NCBI RefSeq assembly: GCF_009728935.1
Contig: NZ_CP034235.1
Span: forward strand, 1,898,001-1,962,000
Source of the DNA: Paenibacillus psychroresistens
GTDB lineage: Bacteria; Bacillota; Bacilli; Paenibacillales; NBRC-103111
DNA: 64,000 nt
Reading direction: 5' to 3'
Both the position numbers and the translations under genes were made by a program. Shown here piece by piece: positions 8,733-16,679 of the stretch (positions within the stretch are counted from its first letter, which is position 1; each line of letters opens with the position of its first letter). The notes beneath the pieces were generated by a model. That model had not been told where the DNA came from, searched no databases, and was given only the letters and a program-made list of their open reading frames with translations.

Positions 8733-8756
8733 AAAAGGGTGAAATAAATCTCACCC
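8733..8756 (-). terminator. Terminator-like hairpin at end of galU
   Basis: On the minus strand GGGTGA and TCACCC form a stem with an 8-base loop overlapping the galU stop, followed by TTTTGG. It is short but correctly placed for galU. Confidence 0.5.
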
Positions 8757-9623
8757 TCGCGCTTTTTCAATGACCTTCATATAATCGAGCACGTGCTGTC
8801 TCAAATCGTCTCTTTGAAGCGAGAGTGCGAGTATGGCTTTAACAAATCCGAGAAGATCGCCAACATCATGCCAAACCCCTGAGATTTCACAGGCATGCAC
8901 GGACTCTTTCTCAAGCAGCTTAGAGATTGCATCGGTTAATTGAATTTCCTGGCCAATGCCTGGCTCTTGGTGCTCGAGAATTTCAAATATGGCAGGGGTA
9001 AGAATGTATCTGCCGATCATCGCTAAATTGGTGGGTGCATGCTCAGGCTTTGGTTTTTCTACGAGCGCAGTTATATTATAAAATTTATCATGCAAAAGCT
9101 GCGCATCAATAATCCCGTAGCTTGAGACTTCAGTTGGGTTCACAGGCTGTACACCGATAATAGATGTATTATAGCGGTCATAATAATCCATCATCTGTTT
9201 TAAACAAGGCGGATTGGCTTCAAGGATGGTATCTCCAAGCAACACGGCAAACGGTTCATTGTTGATGAACTTTCTTGCGCACCAGATAGCATGCCCTAAG
9301 CCTTTTGGTTCTTTTTGACGAATGTAATGGATATCGATCATCTGCGATGGCTTAAGTACTTTGTTTAGCAGCTCATATTTATCTTTTTGCTGCAAATGAT
9401 ACTCAAGCTCAAAAGCGCTATCGAAATGATCCTCAATCGAACGTTTGCCTCTCCCCGTTACAATAATAAGATCTTCAATTCCGGATGCGACAGCTTCCTC
9501 GACAATGAATTGAATGGTTGGCTTATCTATAATGGGCAGCATTTCTTTGGGCATTGCTTTGGTTGCGGGTAAAAACCTCGTTCCTAAACCTGCTGCAGGA
9601 ATTATTGCTTTGCGGACTTTCAT
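8751..9623 (-). CDS. galU: UTP-glucose-1-phosphate uridylyltransferase
   Basis: A 290-residue enzyme that makes UDP-glucose from UTP and glucose-1-phosphate in the cytosol. The nucleotidyltransferase signature GLGTRFLPATKAMPKEMLP is at residues 12-30. VTGRGKRSIEDHFD, the LGDTI metal site and a VEKPKPEHAP segment follow, all typical of GalU/GtaB. Full length for the family. It is a lone gene convergent with the glycosyltransferases across the repeat arrays. Its product is the substrate of the UDP-glucose dehydrogenase at the left edge and a likely donor for the glycosyltransferases here. It is equivalent to Bacillus gtaB. Confidence 0.96.
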   Translation of the reverse strand: MKVRKAIIPAAGLGTRFLPATKAMPKEMLPIIDKPTIQFIVEEAVASGIEDLIIVTGRGKRSIEDHFDSAFELEYHLQQKDKYELLNKVLKPSQMIDIHYIRQKEPKGLGHAIWCARKFINNEPFAVLLGDTILEANPPCLKQMMDYYDRYNTSIIGVQPVNPTEVSSYGIIDAQLLHDKFYNITALVEKPKPEHAPTNLAMIGRYILTPAIFEILEHQEPGIGQEIQLTDAISKLLEKESVHACEISGVWHDVGDLLGFVKAILALSLQRDDLRQHVLDYMKVIEKARG

Positions 9624-9890
9624 AGGCCCATCATCCTTCTATTACTTTCGATTTGTTGAGAGTGTATCATAAACCATCCAATCCTATTATTTTAACGCTC
9701 ATGTGGCATCGCTCCTCAAGCATATATTCGCTGCTCTTTACTATATGAAGGGAGAAATATACCCGACACGATGTTTGTCTCAGTCTGCTAGAAAATCAGG
9801 CGAATATACTATACCTTTTTAAAATGTGTAAAAGGCACAGTCAATCTTCATTGAGCGTCATATGATGATCTCAGCAAAGGAGGTGTGGCT

Positions 9891-10328
9891 ATGTTGAAGA
9901 AAGCAGTTATTCGACAAGAACGACGTCCAGTCTTAACTTTATTCGCGGATTCAAATTTCGTAGGAAGATTTTTACGTTTTCGCGGTAACCTTGGTGTTCG
10001 CAGCTTGTCTGTTTTCAATTTTAATGATCTTTTATCCAGCTTCCGATTATCAGGCAACTCGAGTAGTACTCTTGTATTATTCGCAGATGATAATTACCAA
10101 GGGAATCGGCGTATTTTTAGAGGACCAATCAATGATGTGAGTTTTCTAAGTGGTTTTAATGATGTAACTTCGTCCTTTATTCTATCTCGTAATCGTTTAT
10201 CCAATAGTGATATTGACGATATTCAAGATGAAGCTGTGGCTCCTGCTAATTTTGGCGAGGTTATCAATAACGGTACGGTAACATCGAAGCGTAAACCAGC
10301 AGTAAAAAAACCTGTAGGCAAGAAATAA
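9891..10328 (+). CDS. Beta/gamma-crystallin-like two-motif protein
   Basis: A 145-residue protein with two Greek-key-like motifs. Each has an aromatic/acidic opening (LTLFADSNFVGR and LVLFADDNYQGN) and ends in FNDLLSSF or FNDVTSSF, the N/D-N/D-x-x-S type calcium-site sequence of microbial beta/gamma-crystallins. A low-complexity Lys/Pro tail follows. There is no signal peptide. The ATG at 9891 sits seven bases after AGGAGG; a GTG at 9885 is too close. It stands alone, followed by a strong terminator, between galU and a glycosyltransferase-deacetylase gene. A structural or calcium-binding role in the spore or cell surface is plausible but inferred. Confidence 0.72.
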   Translation: MLKKAVIRQERRPVLTLFADSNFVGRFLRFRGNLGVRSLSVFNFNDLLSSFRLSGNSSSTLVLFADDNYQGNRRIFRGPINDVSFLSGFNDVTSSFILSRNRLSNSDIDDIQDEAVAPANFGEVINNGTVTSKRKPAVKKPVGKK

Positions 10329-10361
10329 GCAACAGCACACAACCTCCAATAATAAATAGAC

Positions 10362-10415
10362 AAACCTCTATGACATGGACGTTCATTTATGAATGGACCT
10401 CCATAGAGGTTTTTC
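10362..10415 (+). terminator. Rho-independent terminator
   Basis: AAACCTCTATG and CATAGAGGTTT form a long stem around a second internal inverted repeat, followed by TTTTC. It ends the crystallin-like gene. Confidence 0.8.
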
Positions 10416-10469
10416 TTTGATAAAATCTATTGTTTTATAATATCCATGTCCTATATGAGGAGGGTGAGT

Positions 10470-11807
10470 GTGGTCTCAATCATATGCTGCACGATGCGAC
10501 AAAGCTTTATGGGGAATGTATTTATAAATTATGAAACCCAAGAGTGGAAGAACAAGGAGCTTATTATTATTTTAAATAAAGATGATATGGATATTGAAAT
10601 ATGGAAGCAGTATGCAAAACAATATTGGAATGTTTCAGTCTATCAGCTGCCTGAAATAACTACCTTGGGAGAATGTCTGAATTATGGCATTGAAAAAGCA
10701 AAGTATGCTTTTATAGCTAAATTTGATGATGATGATTACTATGGCCCTAATTACCTTGGGCAAGGGATGCAAGCTTTTAAGAAAAAAGATATATCTATTG
10801 TGGTAAAAAGGTCTGTATATATGTATTTTGAAAAAAATAAGCTGCTTACCGTACACGTGCCTGGGGAAGAAAATCTATTTATAACGGGTGGAGTGAAGGG
10901 AGCAACCTTGCTTTTCAGAAAAAAGATTTATGAGAAAGTAATGTTTCCTTATCTTAACCGCGGGGAAGACACCTTTTTTATTAAAGCATGCCTGAGATAT
11001 AACTTTAAAATTTATTCGACAACTAAGGCCAATTATGTTTGCGTGCGAAGAGCTGAACCAGGCCATCATACCTGGAATGTTGAAGATGAAGTACTGATGA
11101 AGAATTGTACGGTTGTTTGTAAAACGGATGATTATAGAGCGTGTGGAGTCGATCATGAACAGCGAACCAGCAAAAAAATAGCCTATCTCACATTTGATGA
11201 TGGTCCTAATCAGGCAACGAGTCAGATTCTGGACATTCTTGCCACCTATAAAGCCGTAGGCACATTTTTCATGCTGGAGCCTAACGTCCAGATTTTTCCG
11301 AAAATTGCGCAGCGGATGGTCAATGAAGGCCATGCAATAGGATTGCATGGGGTTTCTCACAAAGTAAATATTTTTTACGCCTCTAAGGAGTCCGTTATGC
11401 GAGAAATTACTACGTGTCGGAGAACTCTTAAAAGTATAACGAGGATGAATACCTTTCTGGTTCGAGCTCCTTACGGAAGTAATCTATATATGAAACCCAC
11501 TTATCTAAAAGCAGTAAATTATGCTGGTTATCGCTTATGGGATTGGAATGTGGATAGCTTGGATTGGAAGTTTCGTGATAGACGATTGTTGAAGCAGATT
11601 ATTAAAGATGTTTTGCGATTGGAGAAAAAAGCGATAAATCCGGTAATCCTTATGCACGACTATCCAGAGACGGCAAAGTATCTCCCGAAAATCATTTCTT
11701 TTCTTGAAAAACGGGGCTATTTATTAGAGAAAATCGATTATTCTTTAAAGCCAGTTCTATTGAATCGACTTAGCATGAAACATAAACTGAGGTTGCGCAT
11801 AAGATAA
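10470..11807 (+). CDS. Glycosyltransferase (GT-A) fused to polysaccharide deacetylase
   Basis: A two-domain protein of about 445 residues. The N-terminal ~230 residues resemble GT2 enzymes (VVSIICCTMR, ELIIILN, a DXD-type FDDDDYYGP). The C-terminal ~200 residues are a NodB deacetylase with all motifs: TFDDGPN, the metal-binding LHGVSH, RAPYG, DWNVDSLDW and LMHDYP. It could transfer an N-acetylated sugar and deacetylate it. The frame is open from 10446, but AGGAGG inside that stretch lies six bases before GTG 10470, which also begins the homology. There is no signal peptide, so it acts inside the cell. It precedes three small helical proteins. Confidence 0.85.
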   Translation: MVSIICCTMRQSFMGNVFINYETQEWKNKELIIILNKDDMDIEIWKQYAKQYWNVSVYQLPEITTLGECLNYGIEKAKYAFIAKFDDDDYYGPNYLGQGMQAFKKKDISIVVKRSVYMYFEKNKLLTVHVPGEENLFITGGVKGATLLFRKKIYEKVMFPYLNRGEDTFFIKACLRYNFKIYSTTKANYVCVRRAEPGHHTWNVEDEVLMKNCTVVCKTDDYRACGVDHEQRTSKKIAYLTFDDGPNQATSQILDILATYKAVGTFFMLEPNVQIFPKIAQRMVNEGHAIGLHGVSHKVNIFYASKESVMREITTCRRTLKSITRMNTFLVRAPYGSNLYMKPTYLKAVNYAGYRLWDWNVDSLDWKFRDRRLLKQIIKDVLRLEKKAINPVILMHDYPETAKYLPKIISFLEKRGYLLEKIDYSLKPVLLNRLSMKHKLRLRIR

Positions 11808-11845
11808 ACAATGAACATCATGTGCAAAAGCTTAGGAGGTTGTGA

Positions 11846-12136
11846 ATGGAGCGGGAAATAACAGGTATCGTCAACCATATCATGAATTCACAACGACAAA
11901 TGGCTAAAATACTACAATCCGAAAGGCATATTGTCGAGCACATTGCGAGAATAGTCAATGAAATTCCTAGTCGCCAGCCCTCATTTAACACAACCGAAGC
12001 CATTATTAAAAATTCAAGTGATGTGACAAGAACAGTTACTTCCTATCTTGTAAGCCTGGCTGAACTGGAAGAGGCAATAGCGATTAATTTAACAATTGTT
12101 ATGAAGCAACTCCAAATAAAAGACGAGGGTGAATAA
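11846..12136 (+). CDS. Small helical protein 1 of 3
   Basis: A 96-residue protein, start ATG after AGGAGGTTGTGA. It is almost entirely predicted alpha-helix with heptad-like spacing (IVNHIMNSQRQMAKILQSER, SLAELEEAIAINLTIVMKQL). It has no signal peptide, transmembrane segment or cysteines. It is the first of three closely packed genes whose products share the architecture of two helices around a variable loop. I do not recognise an established function. The position, directly after a glycosyltransferase-deacetylase gene, suggests a spore or surface structural role. Confidence 0.75.
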   Translation: MEREITGIVNHIMNSQRQMAKILQSERHIVEHIARIVNEIPSRQPSFNTTEAIIKNSSDVTRTVTSYLVSLAELEEAIAINLTIVMKQLQIKDEGE

Positions 12137-12139
12137 CAA

Positions 12140-12478
12140 TTGAAGCGTGAAGAGGCTTATTTATCGATTTTGGAAGCTACAGGCAAAATGCAATTCAATA
12201 TTTCACTTATGCTGGAAGCCAAATCTTTGGAAGCCGAGAAGGCGAAAAATTGGCTTTGCAATCAAATCTCCCATAATAACTTTAGCGGACATGGGGATCA
12301 GCTGTTACAGATGCTTACTATTCATCAGCAGATGATTGAAGTCATAGATGGTATAACTAAGATGGAGCACGGTCTAGGGAAGAATTTGAAAATTGTACTC
12401 GAAACCCACGAAAATGGAGAAAATGGCGGTTTCATGGGAGGGCATGGAGGCCATTTTGGAATGGGTGGATTTACTTGA
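12140..12478 (+). CDS. Small helical protein 2 of 3, Gly-His-rich tail
   Basis: A 112-residue protein starting at TTG 12140 with GAGGG ten bases upstream, three bases after the previous stop. Two helical segments (AYLSILEATGKMQFNISLML and IHQQMIEVIDGITKMEHGL) are followed by a glycine- and histidine-rich tail (GGFMGGHGGHFGMGGF), as often seen in coat or metal-binding proteins. It probably belongs with its neighbours to one structure. Its function is unknown. Confidence 0.72.
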   Translation: MKREEAYLSILEATGKMQFNISLMLEAKSLEAEKAKNWLCNQISHNNFSGHGDQLLQMLTIHQQMIEVIDGITKMEHGLGKNLKIVLETHENGENGGFMGGHGGHFGMGGFT

Positions 12479-12804
12479 TGAATGGGCTACATCGTCAAAA
12501 CGAGCTTAAACTAGATATTCTACATTCTCTTGCGAGAAGCCAGCGGGCTTTAGCAGAAATGGTAGAGACGATTGCTCCTGTTATGACAGCTTCCTTACAA
12601 TCAGCAAATTCCTCTCTGCGTGCTGCATCATCCGATCAAGTAACTAAACAGATTTTAACCCACATAGAAAGCTTAAGCAGATACCAGCACGCTCTTGCGC
12701 AGAAATTAAGCGGAATTGATGTACGTCAAGTAAAGCTCGGGAGACCCGGTAAACCTTATCTTGCGCCAACTCCACCTGAATTGAGAGCTGTAAAATTACT
12801 TTAA
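12478..12804 (+). CDS. Small helical protein 3 of 3
   Basis: A 108-residue protein whose ATG overlaps the previous stop as TGATG, implying translational coupling. A TTG one codon earlier is possible. It is helical (LKLDILHSLARSQRALAEMV, ILTHIESLSRYQHALAQKL) with a Pro-rich C-terminus. The repeated pattern helix, Ser/Ala-rich loop, helix is shared with the two genes before it and points to divergent paralogues. Its last nine bases overlap the convergent GH18 gene. The function is unknown. Confidence 0.72.
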   Translation: MNGLHRQNELKLDILHSLARSQRALAEMVETIAPVMTASLQSANSSLRAASSDQVTKQILTHIESLSRYQHALAQKLSGIDVRQVKLGRPGKPYLAPTPPELRAVKLL

Positions 12805-14430
12805 TTGATCTTGAATGCGTGAAAGAATAACTGCCATTTGTGCACGGGAAATTTGTTCTTCTGGGTGAAACGAGCCATCCTCGTAGCCTAATAATATTTG
12901 GTTTTCAGCTAATGCAGCAATGGCAGAGAAGGACCATCTGCTAGTCGAGACATCTGAGAACGGAATAACTGATCTTGATTTCGGTTGGAGGTTAAGTAAG
13001 CGTGAGATTAAGCTGCTGATTTCCTCCCGTGTTATCGGGGAATCAGGAGCAAACAATTGATTGCCGATTCCGCTAACCACACCTAAATTTGTCATGGAAA
13101 GAATATCGGAATAAGCCCAGTAATTCTCCAATACATCGCTGTAGCCTGTAGAAGCGGGGTTGATGGGTACCTTGACCATTTTATTTGAGTCTGCTAAAGC
13201 TCTTGCCATAATGGTTGCCGCTTGGGCACGAGTTAAGGGAAGCTCTGGTGCAAACAATGTGGGTGAAACACCTATCATCCAGCCTTTATTTATCATTTCG
13301 GTTGCTTCCTGCTGGGACCAATGATTCTGTAAATCGATATAATAATAGCCGTTGGACCAGCTGTCATAATAGCTCCATGTATCACTAGTTGCTTGATTCA
13401 GACTCCAGCTTCCAGTCCCTTTTAGCTTATATTTTTGAACCAATTCCAGCTTTGCTTTTAGTGATCGCTCATTCTCATACCATAAAGTGTACTTGCCATT
13501 TGGCAGGGATTGACCAAAAACCTTTGTCCGTGGGTCGGTGGCTTTAATCGTAAATTCACTATGAACAGACTGTTCTTTTTTATCGTAGTACTCTGTACCG
13601 CCATATTTAGCAGCAAGTCTTGATGCAAGCTCGTTCGTTACTCCTGCACCATCGTATGAGGTTTGCCCATTCCACAATCGACCATAAAAAGGAATGCCAA
13701 GCACAAGCTGGGATGAAGGGATTTGAGTTAATGCGTATTGAATAGAGCTCTCAACAAACGGTAAACCAGCCACGGGACCCGCTTTCGGATCTCCTGGATA
13801 ATGTTCATCATAAGCCATAAGCATGATATAATCACAAGCGGCTGCAAGTGCTTTTAAATTGTAAGCGTCCTCTAAACCATCCGGATTAGCGGGTACCGCA
13901 ATGGAAACCTCCTTATCCGCAGGTAATTTAGTACGAAGAAGCTTGACGAAGTCTACAAGAGCGGTTTTGCTTGAGCTGCTTATATTCTCGAGATCAACGT
14001 TAATCCCATCCCAATTGTATTTTTTTATAGCAGCGGTGATTTGAGTGGAGAGGGTGTTGCGGTTTTGTAAAGCCTTTTCGGCTATGTCTCGGTTCCATTC
14101 ATTTCCTAAGTAAGGGATCACTTTCATGTTTCTGCTATGCATGGCATCGACGAAAGCGGGATCCATCGACTCGGAGATACGCAAGGTACCGTTTTCAGCG
14201 AGCTCTGTATAGCTTGGCGCGATGGCTTGTAATGCTCCATTTGTAGCATCTACATTTTTAATGAGCGCTGGTGTATCTCCGTAATATACATAAGACATAT
14301 TATATGTATTTGTTCTAGCTTCAATGATGGGTGAACTAAGTATTCCAAGAACGAGGGTACAGGCTAAAGTTTTTTTGATTAAAGGTTGGTTTGAAAAAAA
14401 CGTTTTCACTTGGAAGTTTCGCAGGGGCAT
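12796..14430 (-). CDS. GH18 family glycosyl hydrolase with three C-terminal SLH domains
   Basis: An exported 544-residue protein. A signal or anchor segment at residues 18-38 is followed by a GH18 barrel with the complete catalytic motif DGINVDLE (D141, D146, E148), as in spore-peptidoglycan or chitin-type hydrolases such as YaaH/SleL. Three S-layer homology repeats occupy about residues 365-544; each ends in an (L/I)TR-type or ISR-type motif such as LTRAQAATIM and ITREEISSLI. SLH repeats bind secondary cell-wall polymer, so the enzyme is surface bound. ATG 14430 follows AGGAGG. It probably cleaves amino-sugar polymer in the wall or on spores. Confidence 0.9.
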   Translation of the reverse strand: MPLRNFQVKTFFSNQPLIKKTLACTLVLGILSSPIIEARTNTYNMSYVYYGDTPALIKNVDATNGALQAIAPSYTELAENGTLRISESMDPAFVDAMHSRNMKVIPYLGNEWNRDIAEKALQNRNTLSTQITAAIKKYNWDGINVDLENISSSSKTALVDFVKLLRTKLPADKEVSIAVPANPDGLEDAYNLKALAAACDYIMLMAYDEHYPGDPKAGPVAGLPFVESSIQYALTQIPSSQLVLGIPFYGRLWNGQTSYDGAGVTNELASRLAAKYGGTEYYDKKEQSVHSEFTIKATDPRTKVFGQSLPNGKYTLWYENERSLKAKLELVQKYKLKGTGSWSLNQATSDTWSYYDSWSNGYYYIDLQNHWSQQEATEMINKGWMIGVSPTLFAPELPLTRAQAATIMARALADSNKMVKVPINPASTGYSDVLENYWAYSDILSMTNLGVVSGIGNQLFAPDSPITREEISSLISRLLNLQPKSRSVIPFSDVSTSRWSFSAIAALAENQILLGYEDGSFHPEEQISRAQMAVILSRIQDQLK

Positions 14431-14604
14431 CGTGTTCCTCCTAAATTATAAACTTGCCTTTCTATCTTTTCAAAAAAGAGCTCATTTTTCAAACACCAAA
14501 TAATGGGAAAAGATAGGCGAACTCTATTTTTTCTGAATTTAATAGAGATATGCTATATTTATACAGGTAAGTGTCTATACTCTAATTAGAGATGAGGTGA
14601 TGAG

Positions 14605-15210
14605 TTGAACTTATTTGTACGTAGGGAGAGCTTTAAGGAGTATTTAACTAAATTTCCACTAACTTCACTTATTATGGCAATCAATGTAATCTATTTTGGG
14701 CTTATGCATTTATTTCCAGGCGAATTCGAACAAGATACCATTTGGAAATGGGGAGCCTATGCGTACACGTCGATCCAAGATGGGGAGTATTATCGTTTTA
14801 TAACTCCTATTTTTATGCAAATCGGAGTATCGCATTTTATTTTCAATCTTTTTTCGATGTTTATATTTGTTGCAGTACTTGAGCATTTAATAGGGAAAAG
14901 TCGATTTATCGTCATTTATATGGGAGCAGGAATTATTGGATATCTAACGACGTTCTTGTTTTCATCCAGTGAATTAGGCTTGGGTGCTTCCGGTGCTATA
15001 TTTGGAGTATTGGGTGCGTTTCTATACTTAAGCCAGAAAAAATCCCCACTGTTGGATGATGCTTCAAGAAAAACGATTATTCCAATTTTGCTGATTAATT
15101 TGGTCTATACTTTTATCGACCCAGAAATTAGTATTACAGGCCATGTTGGTGGATTAATCGGGGGGTATGTGTTGTCCATGCTGCTGCAAATTGATAAAAG
15201 GCGTGCCTAA
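14605..15210 (+). CDS. Rhomboid family intramembrane serine protease
   Basis: A 201-residue integral membrane protease with about six transmembrane helices. The catalytic dyad is visible: S129 in GLGASGAIFG and H180 in GHVGGLIGGYV. The supporting SHFIFNLFSM (H77, N81) is also present. It should cleave transmembrane substrates in the lipid bilayer. It starts at TTG 14605 after GAGGTGA and has the minimal bacterial size without accessory domains. It is a single gene divergent from the GH18-SLH gene and followed by a terminator. Substrates are unknown. Confidence 0.92.
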   Translation: MNLFVRRESFKEYLTKFPLTSLIMAINVIYFGLMHLFPGEFEQDTIWKWGAYAYTSIQDGEYYRFITPIFMQIGVSHFIFNLFSMFIFVAVLEHLIGKSRFIVIYMGAGIIGYLTTFLFSSSELGLGASGAIFGVLGAFLYLSQKKSPLLDDASRKTIIPILLINLVYTFIDPEISITGHVGGLIGGYVLSMLLQIDKRRA

Positions 15211-15242
15211 TAATTAAGCTTTGGACTAAACATCATCATAAA

Positions 15243-15284
15243 AAAACATCCCGGTTAATCTTACATTAACCAAGGATGTTTATT
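15243..15284. terminator. Bidirectional terminator between convergent genes
   Basis: AAACATCC(...)GGTTAAT and ATTAACC(...)GGATGTTT form a long stem with A and T runs on the two sides. It sits between the rhomboid gene and the convergent reductase gene. Confidence 0.8.
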
Positions 15285-15295
15285 TGTTTAGCCAA

Positions 15296-16297
15296 CTACA
15301 TCTTCATATTACTGCTGTGTCCTGGGGAAAGCTTAGCCGCAGGGTCAATATAAACCTTGGCATTGTTGATGGCTGTAGGAGCTTCTCCGAAGCCGACAGC
15401 GATCAGTTTAAGCTTGCCTGGGTAAGTCGTGACATCACCGGCAGCGAAGATACCGGGAATGCTGGTTTCCATACGAGAATCCACAATGATCGAGCCATTG
15501 TCGATTTCAAAGCCCCATTCAGCAATTGGACCCAAAGAGGAGATAAATCCGAAGTTAATAATAACTGCATCAACGTCCATATCGAACTTTTCACCGCTTT
15601 TACAATCCTCAAGTGTGACCTTTTCAATAAATTCATGGCCGTGCAAGTAAGTAAGCTCTTTTGGTGTTAGGACTTGAACGGTTGATTTCATTAAGTTTTC
15701 AACGCTGTGCTCATGAGCACGGAATTTATCACGACGGTGAATGAGAGTAACCTTCTCAGCAATCGGCTCAAGCATCAAAGCCCAATCCACTGCAGAATCT
15801 CCTCCACCATTGATCAATACTTTTTTATTAGCAAAAATTTGCAAATCGTTCACAAAATAATGCAAGTTTTTCTTTTCGTACTTAGCTGCTTCTGGTAATT
15901 CCAAGCGACGCGGCTGGAATGCACCTACACCTGCTGTGATAATAATAGCCCGGCAATAATGCACAGCTACATCTGTCACAACTTGAAACAACCGTTCTTC
16001 CTTTTTGATTACTTGAAGAACTTTCTCTTCAAGACAAATCGTAGTTGGAAAATGCTTCATTTGTTCCGCTAAATTATTGACCAGCTCTTGAGCTGTCACT
16101 TTAGGGAATCCAGCTACATCGTAGATGTATTTCTCTGGATAAAGCGCGGCTAGCTGACCGCCTAATTGTGGCATGCACTCGACAATTTTCACAGATGCTT
16201 GTCTCATACCTCCGTAAAATGCTGCGAACATTCCAGCTGGTCCGGCTCCAATAATAAGAATATCCGTAATTTCTAAGGGTTCTTGATTCTCTGACAC
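15296..16297 (-). CDS. Ferredoxin-NADP reductase (YumC type)
   Basis: A 333-residue thioredoxin-reductase-like flavoprotein lacking the redox CxxC. The FAD site is [36 protein letters not shown] is the type-2 ferredoxin-NADP reductase signature, [12 protein letters not shown] binds NADPH, and [14 protein letters not shown] is the C-terminal FAD motif. It reduces ferredoxin or flavodoxin with NADPH. It starts at GTG 16297, eleven bases after GGAGGT. It lies divergent from ndh, as the yumC and ndh-like genes lie close together in Bacillus. Confidence 0.92.
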   Translation of the reverse strand: MSENQEPLEITDILIIGAGPAGMFAAFYGGMRQASVKIVECMPQLGGQLAALYPEKYIYDVAGFPKVTAQELVNNLAEQMKHFPTTICLEEKVLQVIKKEERLFQVVTDVAVHYCRAIIITAGVGAFQPRRLELPEAAKYEKKNLHYFVNDLQIFANKKVLINGGGDSAVDWALMLEPIAEKVTLIHRRDKFRAHEHSVENLMKSTVQVLTPKELTYLHGHEFIEKVTLEDCKSGEKFDMDVDAVIINFGFISSLGPIAEWGFEIDNGSIIVDSRMETSIPGIFAAGDVTTYPGKLKLIAVGFGEAPTAINNAKVYIDPAAKLSPGHSSNMKM

Positions 16298-16679
16298 TGT
16301 TGAAACACACCTCCGTCACATGATTACCAATTTCGTCTTATATTATAATCCTCCTTTTGAAGGAAAGAAACCCCAAGCCCATAAATAATTTTTAGTTAAA
16401 TATGTAATTGCAAGAATTACGTCGAAATATCAGCTTTTATAGAGAAAAACAGGAAAGATTTACTGAATTTCAAACCAAATAAAACTTGCTATTTTGGTCT
16501 GAAAACTATATCATTTCATATGATCGATAAAATTTTGACCGTTATAAAAATGTTGGGTAATAAATGAGAAGCCTCAAGCCCAAACTAACAGAGGCACAAA
16601 TAATTTTGGTGTGTTTTGTGTAAAATTTCACAAAGTAATAAGCACAACCAAATATTTCATAGGACGGAAGGGATTAGAC
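16298..16679. other. Intergenic region between divergent reductase and ndh genes
   Basis: This 382-base A+T-rich stretch holds the leaders of both genes. The only confident site is the Rex-type operator at 16616-16633. No RNA gene or small open frame with a ribosome site was seen. Confidence 0.6.
16616..16633 (+). promoter_or_regulatory. Rex (NADH-sensing repressor) operator
   Basis: TTGTGTAAAATTTCACAA matches the Rex consensus TTGTGA-N6-TCACAA at all five outer bases of each arm. It lies 46 bases before the ndh ATG, with TAAAAT inside it as a possible -10 box. Rex repressing ndh until NADH accumulates is the known Bacillus loop. Confidence 0.75.

Noticed and set aside
9624..9890. Small gene or RNA between galU and the crystallin-like gene
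   Set aside because: No frame with a ribosome site and no convincing structure. A sporulation-sigma-type -10 (AATATACTATA near 9804) was too weak to report.
16611..16679. N-terminal extension of ndh
   Set aside because: No ribosome site; it would place the Rex operator inside the gene; homology starts at 16680.
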